Shown here: in pieces, positions 1 through 5,840 of the stretch
How the letters are laid out: every line of letters starts with the position of its first letter
How positions within the stretch are numbered: position 1 is the first letter of the stretch
Source: Nitrososphaerota archaeon
Lineage (GTDB): Archaea > Thermoproteota > Nitrososphaeria > Nitrososphaerales > CADDZS01
DNA: 8,099 nucleotides
Assembly: GCA_021325255.1 (NCBI GenBank)
Contig: JAJPHP010000043.1
Span: 1 to 8,099 of the forward strand
Reading direction: 5' to 3'
Program-made: the position numbers and the translations under genes
Notes under the pieces: model-generated
Told to the model about the DNA's origin: nothing
Database searches by the model: none
What the model saw: only the letters and a program-made list of their open reading frames with translations

Positions 1-107
1 AATTGAGACATATCAGAAACTGGATCAACGTCTTTTGGCTGCACCATCAGCCAATGTACAAATCTTTCATCCGGGCGATAGAATATGTGGTTAAGTAAAC
101 GGAGCAT
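1..107 (+). mobile_element. 3' end of an insertion sequence, left copy (partial)
   Basis: Bases 5-107 are a perfect reverse complement of 7997-8099, and bases 1-4 extend this copy further outward than the right end of the window allows. The boundary is sharp: the repeat ends at ...ACGGAGCAT (107), and the flanking bases differ on the two sides. The inward reading frame stops with TAA at 96-98, only 9 bp before the boundary, as is common for a transposase gene near the end of an IS. The adjacent CPBP gene loses homology to its family exactly at this boundary, which supports insertion. Only this end of the element is visible, so family, outer end and target duplication cannot be read. An assembly junction at a repeated sequence would give the same picture. 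Confidence 0.6.
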
Positions 108-818
108 GCGAAGCCTGAGCCACCCTAAAACGATCGAAAACCAAACCATGTACCAGGGAACGAGAATCAAGCTGAGAAGTCCATGCGCATTTGGAATTAG
201 TCCCGCCAAAAGTGCGGGATAGTGCCAGACGCCCCAGATCAATCCCGTGGTTACTGCGGCGGCTAGTGGTCGAGTATCAAACAATCGTATCTGCAGGTAG
301 CTTCGCCACCCGAACTCTTCTCCCCAGAGAAGAGGAGTGTAAGCGATTGCCCCGACAATGAGTGAAGCCCATGAGGAAAAATTGGTGAACGCTGCAATCT
401 GCTGCGACCCAAGGTATCCTCCACGAGCTACAGTGTCGACCAAGGCTAAAACTCCAACCACGCCTGCAATGATCAAAAAAGGCCAAAGTAGCGAGAACAA
501 ATAGTAGCGCCACTTTCGCCCGAAGTTAGGCTTCAATCCAGCGTCGGCAAATCCTTCCCGAGTGATGAACTGCCGCACAATCGTTGCAGAAACTGCCGGG
601 CTGAACGCGCCAAGGATGAGAAGAGTCTGGGCAATACTGCTGGAGGCAGGCACTCCCAGCAACCAGAGAGGGATCCACACTGCCCAAGCCATTCCAAAGG
701 CAATCAGAACGAAAGATACGATCCCTTTTCTCTTTGAAGGAGAGATGAACCGTTGGTTCGCGACCACCAATTCCATGTTTGTTCTCTCAATGGTCTTTGC
801 TGCCATTTGCTTCGACAT
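1..818 (-). CDS. CPBP family intramembrane metalloprotease, 3' end interrupted by mobile element
   Basis: From ATG at 818, 237 codons (down to base 108) encode a multi-spanning membrane protein of the CPBP (CAAX protease and bacteriocin-processing) family. Hydrophobic segments lie near residues 33-54, 62-81, 105-128, 147-163, 185-204 and 212-234. Motif 1 is EEFGWR (E167, E168, R172) and motif 2 is WGVWH (W195, H199), the glutamate and histidine residues expected at the metalloprotease centre. After GWLRLR (residue 237) the family usually continues into a last helix with an H/N motif. Here the frame instead runs into the inverted repeat and stays open to base 1, adding about 35 unrelated residues. 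The protein thus lacks its last motif and may be inactive. ATGs at 806 and 776 are alternative starts. It is the last gene of the membrane-protein run, 77 bp after the small protein at 896-1153. Substrate is unknown. Confidence 0.85.
   Translation of the reverse strand, partial: MSKQMAAKTIERTNMELVVANQRFISPSKRKGIVSFVLIAFGMAWAVWIPLWLLGVPASSSIAQTLLILGAFSPAVSATIVRQFITREGFADAGLKPNFGRKWRYYLFSLLWPFLIIAGVVGVLALVDTVARGGYLGSQQIAAFTNFSSWASLIVGAIAYTPLLWGEEFGWRSYLQIRLFDTRPLAAAVTTGLIWGVWHYPALLAGLIPNAHGLLSLILVPWYMVWFSIVLGWLRLRMLRLLNHIFYRPDERFVHWLMVQPKDVDPVSDMSQ
3..98 (+). CDS. Putative transposase, C-terminal 31 residues only
   Basis: The frame is open from the window edge and encodes 31 residues before TAA at 96-98. 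The tail is rich in aromatic and basic residues (it contains RNWINVFWLHHQP and ends RAIEYVVK), resembling the C-terminus of a DDE-type transposase. No catalytic residue lies within this stretch, so the family is not assigned. The stop falls 9 bp inside the proposed IS boundary, and the same coding tail recurs at the right end of the window on the opposite strand. The antisense frame is also open, so the transposase reading rests on position and the repeat, not on a recognised domain. Confidence 0.4.
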   Translation: MRHIRNWINVFWLHHQPMYKSFIRAIEYVVK

Positions 819-895
819 TTGGCTTGTACTATCCTCTAAAGGCCGGAGTGCCTGTTTTGCTTCCGTCGCCCGACCGGAAAAGCACCTTTTTCTGC

Positions 896-1153
896 CTAAC
901 TTAAGAGACCGATTACAAGGTCGAGCTTGCCGCTGAGCTGCCTGACCAGGTCCAAAAGGCCCCTCGCGTACGGTTCGTCGCCGATTGCTTCGAGGTAGAG
1001 CATCGCTTTCCTAATCAGGGATTGAATAAACTCAAGGCCGGCCGCGACGAGGAGCAACTTGTTGCCGCTTTTTCTGTTGGGACGCGATATCGTTGCCTCT
1101 GCCGGACTGGTTTGTGCATTTGTTGTCAACTTTCTCTCCCTTTTCACTCTCAT
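896..1153 (-). CDS. Small basic protein of unknown function
   Basis: This 85-residue frame starts with ATG at 1153, 11 bp after the stop of the DUF998 gene, and ends with TAG. I recognise no family. The first 30 or so residues are polar, basic and probably disordered (MRVKRERK at the start). The rest (about 31-85) is leucine-rich and looks like two or three amphipathic helices, with a hydrophobic patch (NKLLLVAAGLEFIQSL) that is short for a membrane span. Its support is positional: it has the same strand and the same 11-bp spacing as the two genes before it. Competing open frames exist on both strands here, so it could be spurious. Confidence 0.5.
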   Translation of the reverse strand: MRVKRERKLTTNAQTSPAEATISRPNRKSGNKLLLVAAGLEFIQSLIRKAMLYLEAIGDEPYARGLLDLVRQLSGKLDLVIGLLS

Positions 1154-1164
1154 TTCCGAATCGG

Positions 1165-1836
1165 TTACCTAAGCAACTCCCTGTCAAGGTACTCGCCGGG
1201 CACAGTGTGGAGCAGGAAACCTGAGAAAATGCTGAGCCACAGCATGATTGGGATCGCGACCATCCTCTCCATTCCTCCGACGCCGATGCCAAGATACGTG
1301 GCAGTAATGTAGAGTACGAAGGCAACTAGAGAGTAGCCTCCCAGGATGATTGAGAATATTCTCATCCACTTGCTCGCGACTACCCGGTAGGACGTTACTG
1401 CGAGTAATCCGCCGCTCGCGAAGGCAACAAAGGTAAACCACCAGTGTACGTCAGCAGAGAGATTTAGCGGAACTGCCGCGGCGCCGATGGACGCTGCTCC
1501 GAGCACGAAGGCGAGGCTAGACGTGAGCCTCCTTCCTAAAGATCTGAGTGCAAAGTATCCTCCGAGAATCACCGCGGCCCCCAGCAGCAATAGTGAGACG
1601 TTCCAGAGGAGCGCGGTCTGCCCGACTCCCAGCTCACCAAGGGTCTGATTGCTCACGCTGTACCCTGCATACAGCGACTGCGCAACCGTGTTCACCAGGA
1701 GGAACTGCGCTGCGCCAGCAAGGAAAGAAATCCCGGACATCGCCTCGAATCTACGCCGTCTGGCGAGCTCGAGTTTTGCCCTGCTGAGCTGCGCGCTTGC
1801 CTCCGTTTTGCCCGGTTTCATCTTTCTGTTCGCCAC
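1165..1836 (-). CDS. DUF998 family six-helix membrane protein
   Basis: The 223-residue product has a basic N-terminus (residues 1-31) and six hydrophobic segments near 33-55, 76-97, 105-125, 131-150, 157-183 and 191-211, the arrangement typical of DUF998. Family-like features are the loop after helix 1 with NQTLGELG (63-70), the LLWNVSLLLLG start of helix 2, and a conserved-looking histidine (H131) at the start of helix 4. Function is not known for this family. The annotated start is GTG at 1836, 11 bp after the DUF996 stop. ATG at 1821 (M6) is an equally reasonable start, and no strong ribosome binding site separates them. It lies in a run with DUF996 upstream and the 85-residue protein downstream, so it is probably co-transcribed. 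The DUF assignment is by pattern and topology, without a profile search. Confidence 0.8.
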   Translation of the reverse strand: MANRKMKPGKTEASAQLSRAKLELARRRRFEAMSGISFLAGAAQFLLVNTVAQSLYAGYSVSNQTLGELGVGQTALLWNVSLLLLGAAVILGGYFALRSLGRRLTSSLAFVLGAASIGAAAVPLNLSADVHWWFTFVAFASGGLLAVTSYRVVASKWMRIFSIILGGYSLVAFVLYITATYLGIGVGGMERMVAIPIMLWLSIFSGFLLHTVPGEYLDRELLR

Positions 1837-1847
1837 GTCAGGATTTC

Positions 1848-2453
1848 TTAGGCGCTGGCCGGTACGCCCGCTGCTTGTACGGCTTGTGTCACCCCTCCTT
1901 CCTTTATCGAGAAGAACGAAACCGCCAAGAGTATCTGCGCGACAAGGATAAGGAAGAACCCTATCCCTATGATTGCGGTTGCGGCGCCGATGAGGTAGAG
2001 CAAGCCCGCAGTGCTAAACAAGTTGACATTGACTCTTGCCGCGATCGAGTTGTAACTTCTTCTGAGGAATACCGCAGAGGCTACCAAAAGTGCCCATACG
2101 GCTACTAGTCCAGCTGCAATTGCAACTCCCAGTCCTACCCAGTCTCCCGTAGTGACATTTGCCGCTGGAATGAACTCTGAGCCTACGAAGCTGCCCATCC
2201 CCAAGACGCGAAACACCGTCCCTATGACTGCTACTGTCCCAACGGCGATGGCGCCTATCGCCAGGACGACGGAAACAAGCATGTTTGAGTAAATCCTGTT
2301 GTCCCTCACCGAGTCAGAGATGTACTTGATCGAGATGAGCGTCATAACCAGTCCTGCTATTCCCAAAATCCAGCCCACACTGGGTACGACAGTCAAGAGC
2401 ACCAGAATGGATCCAACCCCTCCAAGAGCACGTGCGTCTGATAGTGAAGTCAT
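1848..2453 (-). CDS. DUF996 family membrane protein
   Basis: The product is 201 residues from ATG at 2453 and almost wholly hydrophobic, with spans near residues 10-42 (probably two), 56-85, 106-130 and 146-182. The N-terminal pattern (SDARALGGVGSIL, then a GWILGIAGLV helix and ISIKYISD) and the C-terminal pattern (RRSYNSIAARV, then LFSTAGLLYLIGA and SFFSIK) match what I know of DUF996, a family found mainly in archaea and without assigned function. It is the first gene of the leftward run, ending 11 bp before the DUF998 start. A TATA-like box lies about 48 bp upstream, giving a short leader. The gene appears full length with no disruption. Confidence 0.8.
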   Translation of the reverse strand: MTSLSDARALGGVGSILVLLTVVPSVGWILGIAGLVMTLISIKYISDSVRDNRIYSNMLVSVVLAIGAIAVGTVAVIGTVFRVLGMGSFVGSEFIPAANVTTGDWVGLGVAIAAGLVAVWALLVASAVFLRRSYNSIAARVNVNLFSTAGLLYLIGAATAIIGIGFFLILVAQILLAVSFFSIKEGGVTQAVQAAGVPASA

Positions 2454-2498
2454 CTTTACTTTTTCAGAACCCCTTGAGTGATTACTTGGTTTGTCGTT

Positions 2499-2509
2499 TG
2501 ATATAAGAC
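2499..2509 (-). promoter_or_regulatory. Likely TATA box for the DUF996 operon
   Basis: On the minus strand the sequence reads GTCTTATATCA, with the TTATAT core about 48 bp before the DUF996 ATG. An archaeal start about 25 bp downstream would give a leader of roughly 22 nt, which contains a weak AAGGGG ribosome-binding-like stretch. This is pattern and spacing only. Confidence 0.4.
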
Positions 2510-2737
2510 ACGGACACGATTATCACGCATGAGAATGTGGTGATTTGAATTGGCTCTGAAAGGCCTTGGTGGATCGCAAATCGGGAGAGCGCGAGATTCG
2601 GGCTTGATCTGTCTTCAGGGCACTTCTGAGCCACGTCGAGAAGTCTTTCCTCTTGCTATTCCTTTCATATTCCTCTTTGCCTTTGGGTCTCTCTGTACTT
2701 CTAGCCGCACACGCCCGCGTAAAAACCCGTGAGGGGG

Positions 2738-2747
2738 CTTATAAATA
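2738..2747 (+). promoter_or_regulatory. Strong archaeal-type TATA box with no clear gene
   Basis: CTTATAAATA preceded by a purine-rich stretch (GTGAGGGGG) is the best TATA match I see in the window. The predicted start is about 2768-2770. The only ATG frame near it begins at 2763 (56 codons to TGA at 2931-2933), slightly upstream of that start, so it would not sit comfortably on the transcript. A T6 tract at 2939-2944 could end a transcript of about 175 nt. Confidence 0.45.
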
Positions 2748-2989
2748 GGGTCGGGAATTTCCATGATTCCTGAGCACTCCGCTAATGAACGCCTAACAAT
2801 ACTGCGGGACGATACAATATTTGTGGACTTCACCGTCATCTCACTGAATTCCCTACTGCAGATTCTCTTCGCACAATGTTTTACAAGCCCGCGGTGGAAT
2901 TTCCAAATCATCCTCGAAAATCCGAAAATCTGAGAGACTTTTTTGTTCCCTAATTCTATCGAGCTGATGAATCACTTGGCCGTTTCCCG

Positions 2990-2999
2990 CTTTAAATAG
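2990..2999 (+). promoter_or_regulatory. TATA box upstream of hairpin-rich leader
   Basis: CTTTAAATAG matches the archaeal TATA consensus. The expected start, about 25 bp downstream, falls at 3017-3020, exactly where the GTACCCCC hairpin begins. The implied leader to the small ORF at 3107 is about 88 nt and strongly structured. Confidence 0.45.
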
Positions 3000-3016
3000 C
3001 AAACTAGCTCTGTTAC

Positions 3017-3041
3017 GTACCCCCTCTAGGGGGGTACCCCC
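3017..3041 (+). repeat. Two overlapping GC-rich inverted repeats
   Basis: GTACCCCC (3017-3024) pairs with GGGGGTAC (3030-3037) across the 5-nt loop TCTAG. The same G run also forms the perfect 12-bp palindrome GGGGGTACCCCC at 3030-3041. The two pairings share the G tract and are mutually exclusive. They could be alternative RNA hairpins or a protein-binding site. Confidence 0.6.
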
Positions 3042-3046
3042 TCACT

Positions 3047-3066
3047 TTCTCGACAATTGTCGAGAA
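3047..3066. repeat. Perfect 20-bp palindrome
   Basis: The centre is CGACAATTGTCG, and the symmetry extends to TTCT on the left and AGAA on the right, 20 bases without a mismatch and without a spacer. It lies between the TATA box at 2990 and the small ORF at 3107, as expected for a dimeric operator. As RNA it would form a stem with a tight loop. Confidence 0.6.
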
Positions 3067-3106
3067 GTCCTGTATGAAATAGTTTAAGCTAACTAAAGGT
3101 TTCATT

Positions 3107-3223
3107 ATGCTACGTGGGTGCCCTAATTGTAGAAATGAAATGCAAACTGTCATGTGCCATAATTGAAATAGCAGGCAAGGCGAAGAGCGAAAGTACTCAG
3201 TATTTGGCGTGCTCCTCACATAA
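3107..3223 (+). pseudogene. Tiny zinc-finger-like ORF interrupted by in-frame TGA
   Basis: ATG at 3107 opens a frame encoding MLRGCPNCRNEM and then QTVMCHN before TGA at 3164-3166. The frame then stays open for 18 more codons to TAA at 3221-3223. Cysteines at codons 5, 8 and 17 plus the TGA at codon 20 reproduce a CX2C-X8-CX2C zinc-knuckle, with the stop sitting where Cys is expected. TGA differs from TGT and TGC by one base, so a nonsense mutation in a small zinc-binding protein gene is the simplest reading. A 19-residue peptide, or recoding, are less likely alternatives. It lies downstream of a good TATA box and the palindromes. I cannot name a family. Confidence 0.35.
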
Positions 3224-3309
3224 ATAGCATTGCAATTGTTACAAACGCAAAGCATATTTTACAGTATACAAGGTCCGCGCCGATTCTCAAAATTGAAGAT
3301 CGTCTTTCC

Positions 3310-3319
3310 GGTTTATTAT
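3310..3319 (+). promoter_or_regulatory. Possible TATA box for the four-helix membrane protein
   Basis: GGTTTATTAT lies about 55 bp before the ATG at 3373. The predicted leader of about 30 nt would contain GAAGGGAAA, a weak ribosome-binding-like purine stretch 6-14 bp before the start. A second AT-rich candidate (CATAAATAG) lies near 3219-3227. Confidence 0.35.
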
Positions 3320-3372
3320 GCCGTCCCTGCCATAATTAGTTCAAGGGAATACAAAGAAGGGAAATCAAATCT

Positions 3373-3900
3373 ATGAGTAACTCACGGACGGCTCTGGACA
3401 AGGACGTGATGACTGCGTCCGACCGAGGCGGAGGGATTGCGGGGAATATAGTAATTATTCTGCTTCTAGCATTCTTTGCTTATAATCAAGCGGCGAACAC
3501 GGGTTTCTTCACTTCTAGTTTTGGACCGCTTGAGGCATTCCTGTTCTACGCCGCGGGAGTGGTTTCGATGATTGCGCCCACGATCCGAGCAATTACGGGA
3601 AGAAGGAGCAGCGCCAGGTGGGTCGACCTCGGGTCGGCAATCATGTGGTCAATCACCACTATCTGGTTACTCTACGTCTTTCCATTCAACTTTGCTCACC
3701 TGACCGACGCTCTTCCCGCCTTTCTGAGATTCACCCTTTCTTGGGTTAACAATCAAGTAGGGTGGGTAATTCTGCTGCTGGCCGCCATTGGAAGCACTAT
3801 CAGTGCAATTTACTACGCCGCGAGGATAGTAATGGATAGACTCGCAAGACAGCCCAGTCAGCAAGTAAGGAAGGAGTTAGGGCAAGAAGCAACAATGTGA
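3373..3900 (+). CDS. Four-helix integral membrane protein, unknown family
   Basis: The 175-residue product starts with ATG at 3373 behind GAAGGGAAA, the best ribosome-binding-like stretch nearby. Residues 1-22 are polar. Hydrophobic spans lie near 23-42, 52-74, 84-107 and 127-152, followed by a charged cytoplasm-like tail (153-175: RLARQPSQQVRKELG and so on). The loops between spans 2 and 3 carry basic residues (TGRRSSARW, 75-83), so by the positive-inside rule that loop and the tail would be cytoplasmic. I recognise no family and see no catalytic motif. It is probably a single-gene unit, since both neighbouring gaps exceed 300 bp. The frame stays open for 95 codons beyond its TGA (3898-3900); this is treated as a separate observation. 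Confidence 0.8.
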   Translation: MSNSRTALDKDVMTASDRGGGIAGNIVIILLLAFFAYNQAANTGFFTSSFGPLEAFLFYAAGVVSMIAPTIRAITGRRSSARWVDLGSAIMWSITTIWLLYVFPFNFAHLTDALPAFLRFTLSWVNNQVGWVILLLAAIGSTISAIYYAARIVMDRLARQPSQQVRKELGQEATM

Positions 3901-4250
3901 AGCGGACGTAAGAAAAACTGGGCTGGGCAACGAGCGAAAGCACTCGAACAACTGCGGGAGCCGTCCCGTCTGATCTTGCAGCCGGTCTGCACTTCATCTA
4001 TCGCGTCAATCGGTAGAACTTTTAGAAATGGCATAAGAAAAACTCTTAGCAATGAGACCGAAGAAAGAAATCGAAATTGCATCTACAAAGTATTTTTCGG
4101 TCTATCGATGACAATTCAAGGGCTCGTGCAAATCTCGATTCGAGGCGGATTGGCGACGAGACTCAGCCTTTGTTCTCAATGTTGATGATCGTGTCCTCGG
4201 CTTAAATCGAGCTGTAACCAAAGTTACCCTAGGATGAGGGATAGAACGGA
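3901..4250. other. 350-bp gap: gene-poor, promoter at its right end
   Basis: No recognisable gene is present. One frame, in phase with the preceding membrane protein, is open from its TGA to a stop near 4183-4185, but its translation (basic, cysteine-scattered) resembles nothing I know. The right end has a TATA-like box and a small inverted repeat before the zinc-ribbon gene. No T-rich terminator directly follows the gene on the left. Confidence 0.5.
4200..4227 (+). promoter_or_regulatory. Probable promoter and small inverted repeat for the zinc-ribbon gene
   Basis: GCTTAAAT at 4200-4207 is TATA-like. The expected transcription start is near 4230, leaving a leader of about 20 nt with a weak AGGATGAG ribosome-binding-like stretch before ATG 4251. 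Between box and start lies GTAAC-CAAA-GTTAC (4214-4227), a 5-bp inverted repeat placed where a repressor could block initiation. The arms are short, so this may be chance. Confidence 0.35.
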
Positions 4251-5285
4251 ATGTATTGCTTGGCATGCGGAACTCAGCTCCCGGATGACGCTTCGTTCTG
4301 CTACAGGTGCGGGAGGCCCGTGCCTAGAAGAGGCGTTGTTGGCGCAGGCGCTCCCGAGAAGCAAAAGGTCATCATAGCACCTTTCGACGCCAAGTCGCTA
4401 AAGTGCCCGAGTTGCGGCGCCCCGATTGCACCAAAGTTTGGGGAGATGGTGATCATGTGCGAGTACTGCGGTACTGCGATCACGCTCGGCGTGGGTGGGT
4501 GGAGCAGCATCAAGAGGCACTCCATGCTCCCACTCAAGATCATGGACAAGGAAGTGGTTCTCTCGACTATCCGAGGGCTAATGAACAAGGGATTTCTTCG
4601 AAGACACTTGCAGGAAAAGTCAACTCTCAAGGAGATAAATCTCTCCTATGTGCCCTACTGGATCATATCTGTCTCGGCGAGAACAGACATCATCGCTGCG
4701 GACGTTGCGACCCAAGTGGGTACTGTAGCTGCAACAGCGGCGATTCTAGGTGCGATGTCGGGGATGGGAGGCGGGGGCCATCGCCATGGTGGCGGTGGGA
4801 TTGTGGGAGGGGCAGTTCTGGGATCGGTTCTTGCCGGAGGTGGGCAGGCTGCCAACCGCAAGTTCTACCAGATGAACGAGAACCACAACTATCCCGTTAT
4901 CGCCTTACGCGCACTCTTTGAGTACCAGCCGCACGACTTTGAGTTCGCCCTCGGTGAGCGAGTTCTTTTTGAGACCTCAAAGGTCCCAAAGAACATCAAA
5001 ATCTTCAACGGCGACGTGAGCGAGGACGACGCGAAGAACCAGGCAAAGACACTCGTCGAGCAGCTGCAGTCGATGAAGGCGCACAAAAAGTACCACATGA
5101 TCCAGCAGATCAACACAGAGATTGACATCGGGGACACCGAGCTGCTCCACGTTCCCGTCTGGGCCGCGAGGTATGAGTACAAGGAGAAGAAGATGGTGCT
5201 GATCATTGATGGAAATTCTGGTTTGCCGATTCACAGCGTCGGAGTAGAGGACGAGAGCGAGGAGCACCTGTCCCTGGCGTCCTGA
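4251..5285 (+). CDS. Double zinc-ribbon protein with glycine/histidine-rich linker
   Basis: The 344-residue product begins directly with a zinc ribbon (C3, C6, C17, C20: YCLACG then FCYRCGRPV), followed by a short linker and a second one (C52, C55, C70, C73: KCPSCGAPI then MCEYCGTAI). Residues 85-148 form a predicted alpha/beta region ending LSYVPYWIISV. Residues 150-200 are alanine/glycine-rich and include GMGGGGHRHGGGG, flanked by two short hydrophobic stretches. Residues 203-335 contain a charged helical part and a second motif, LLHVPVWAARYEYK, then a GLPIH turn. The paired VPYW/VPVW motifs suggest a duplicated fold, as in other zinc-ribbon proteins with such repeats. Zinc binding is confidently inferred; the cellular role is not known, with membrane association or protein or nucleic-acid binding all possible. 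It converges on the CBS gene with only 19 bp between stops. Confidence 0.9.
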   Translation: MYCLACGTQLPDDASFCYRCGRPVPRRGVVGAGAPEKQKVIIAPFDAKSLKCPSCGAPIAPKFGEMVIMCEYCGTAITLGVGGWSSIKRHSMLPLKIMDKEVVLSTIRGLMNKGFLRRHLQEKSTLKEINLSYVPYWIISVSARTDIIAADVATQVGTVAATAAILGAMSGMGGGGHRHGGGGIVGGAVLGSVLAGGGQAANRKFYQMNENHNYPVIALRALFEYQPHDFEFALGERVLFETSKVPKNIKIFNGDVSEDDAKNQAKTLVEQLQSMKAHKKYHMIQQINTEIDIGDTELLHVPVWAARYEYKEKKMVLIIDGNSGLPIHSVGVEDESEEHLSLAS

Positions 5286-5304
5286 AAGAATCCTAGTAAT
5301 TTCT

Positions 5305-5769
5305 TTAGGCGTACGGGCCGCCGGCCTTGAGCCTCGCGATTGCGTTCAGAGTCGGATCGGCATAGTTCTTCTGCTTTGCGAGCCACTTGGCGAGGTCGCC
5401 CGCGGTCAGGAGGCCGACCATCCGTTCATGCTCGTTCACCACGACAATTCTCCTTATCTCGTAAACACTCATTTTTTCCGCGGCTTCTCCAATCGTTGCC
5501 TTGTAAGATATTGTGACAACTGGAGCGGACATTATGTCTTCGACTCGAACCTTCGAAGGGTCGATTGCGTCCGCCGTTATCTTGTGAACAATGTCGCGTT
5601 CGGTAACGATGCCCACTGCCAGCTGTGCACGTACGACAATGACGCAGCCGTGCCCTTCATCTGCCATGAGGCGCGCGGTCTCTTTTACACTGCTTTCGCA
5701 ATCGACGGTGTGCACGTCGCGCACCATGATTTCCTCGACTTGAATTTCGTTATCTGTCAAGGATGCCAA
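5305..5769 (-). CDS. Stand-alone CBS-domain pair protein
   Basis: The 154-residue product consists almost entirely of two CBS domains, at about residues 11-66 (VEEIMVRDVHTV to GIVTERDIVHKI) and 76-131 (VEDIMSAPVVTI to GLLTAGDLAKWL). Such pairs form a Bateman module that binds adenosine nucleotides or related ligands in many proteins. The TERD and T/AGDL stretches are at the usual ligand-contact positions. No catalytic or transport domain is attached, so it probably acts as a soluble sensor for an unidentified partner. The start used is TTG at 5769; the only in-frame ATG near the beginning is M15, which would remove the first strand, so the TTG fits the family better. It ends 19 bp from the convergent zinc-ribbon gene and lies 71 bp after the DUF1697 stop on the same strand. 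Confidence 0.93.
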   Translation of the reverse strand: MASLTDNEIQVEEIMVRDVHTVDCESSVKETARLMADEGHGCVIVVRAQLAVGIVTERDIVHKITADAIDPSKVRVEDIMSAPVVTISYKATIGEAAEKMSVYEIRRIVVVNEHERMVGLLTAGDLAKWLAKQKNYADPTLNAIARLKAGGPYA

Positions 5770-5840
5770 CTTTACACTGCCTTATCTTGACGGATGTCTC
5801 GCTTATTTGCTCAATGTTTTTGAACAAGCGTTGCGGAATG

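Larger units (their letters stand above)
2454..3372. other. 919-bp gap without an intact recognisable gene
   Basis: Open frames here are short, overlap on opposite strands and match nothing I recognise. The gap nevertheless carries a leftward promoter near 2504, a strong rightward TATA box at 2738-2747 followed by a T6 tract at 2939-2944, a second rightward TATA box at 2990-2999, GC-rich hairpins at 3017-3041, a 20-bp palindrome at 3047-3066, and an interrupted zinc-finger-like frame at 3107-3223. It may hold small RNAs, decayed genes, or both. Confidence 0.6.

Noticed and set aside
562..936. 124-codon plus-strand frame
   Set aside because: It is antisense to the CPBP gene, whose motifs and membrane helices are clear; its translation resembles no protein.
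1032..1325. 97-codon minus-strand frame
   Set aside because: It overlaps the 3' end of DUF998 and the small 85-codon frame in another phase, and has frame-shadow composition.
2754..2905. Direct repeat of GGAATTTCCA at 2754-2763 and 2896-2905
   Set aside because: Ten-base exact repeats are common by chance at this length, and the flanking similarity is weak.
2615..2911. 98-codon minus-strand frame in the large gap
   Set aside because: It is rich in Arg and Ser without pattern, crosses the strong rightward promoter, and shows no recognisable motif or ribosome-binding site.
2965..2985. Box C-like TGATGA suggesting a C/D box RNA
   Set aside because: The preceding base is not a purine and no properly spaced box D, C' or D' was found.
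3174..3947. Similar strings GAGCGAAAGTACTC and GAGCGAAAGCACTC in two gaps
   Set aside because: A 14-base match with one mismatch is expected several times by chance in 8 kb on two strands.
4655..4861. Proline-rich minus-strand frame
   Set aside because: It is an antisense shadow of the glycine-rich part of the zinc-ribbon gene.
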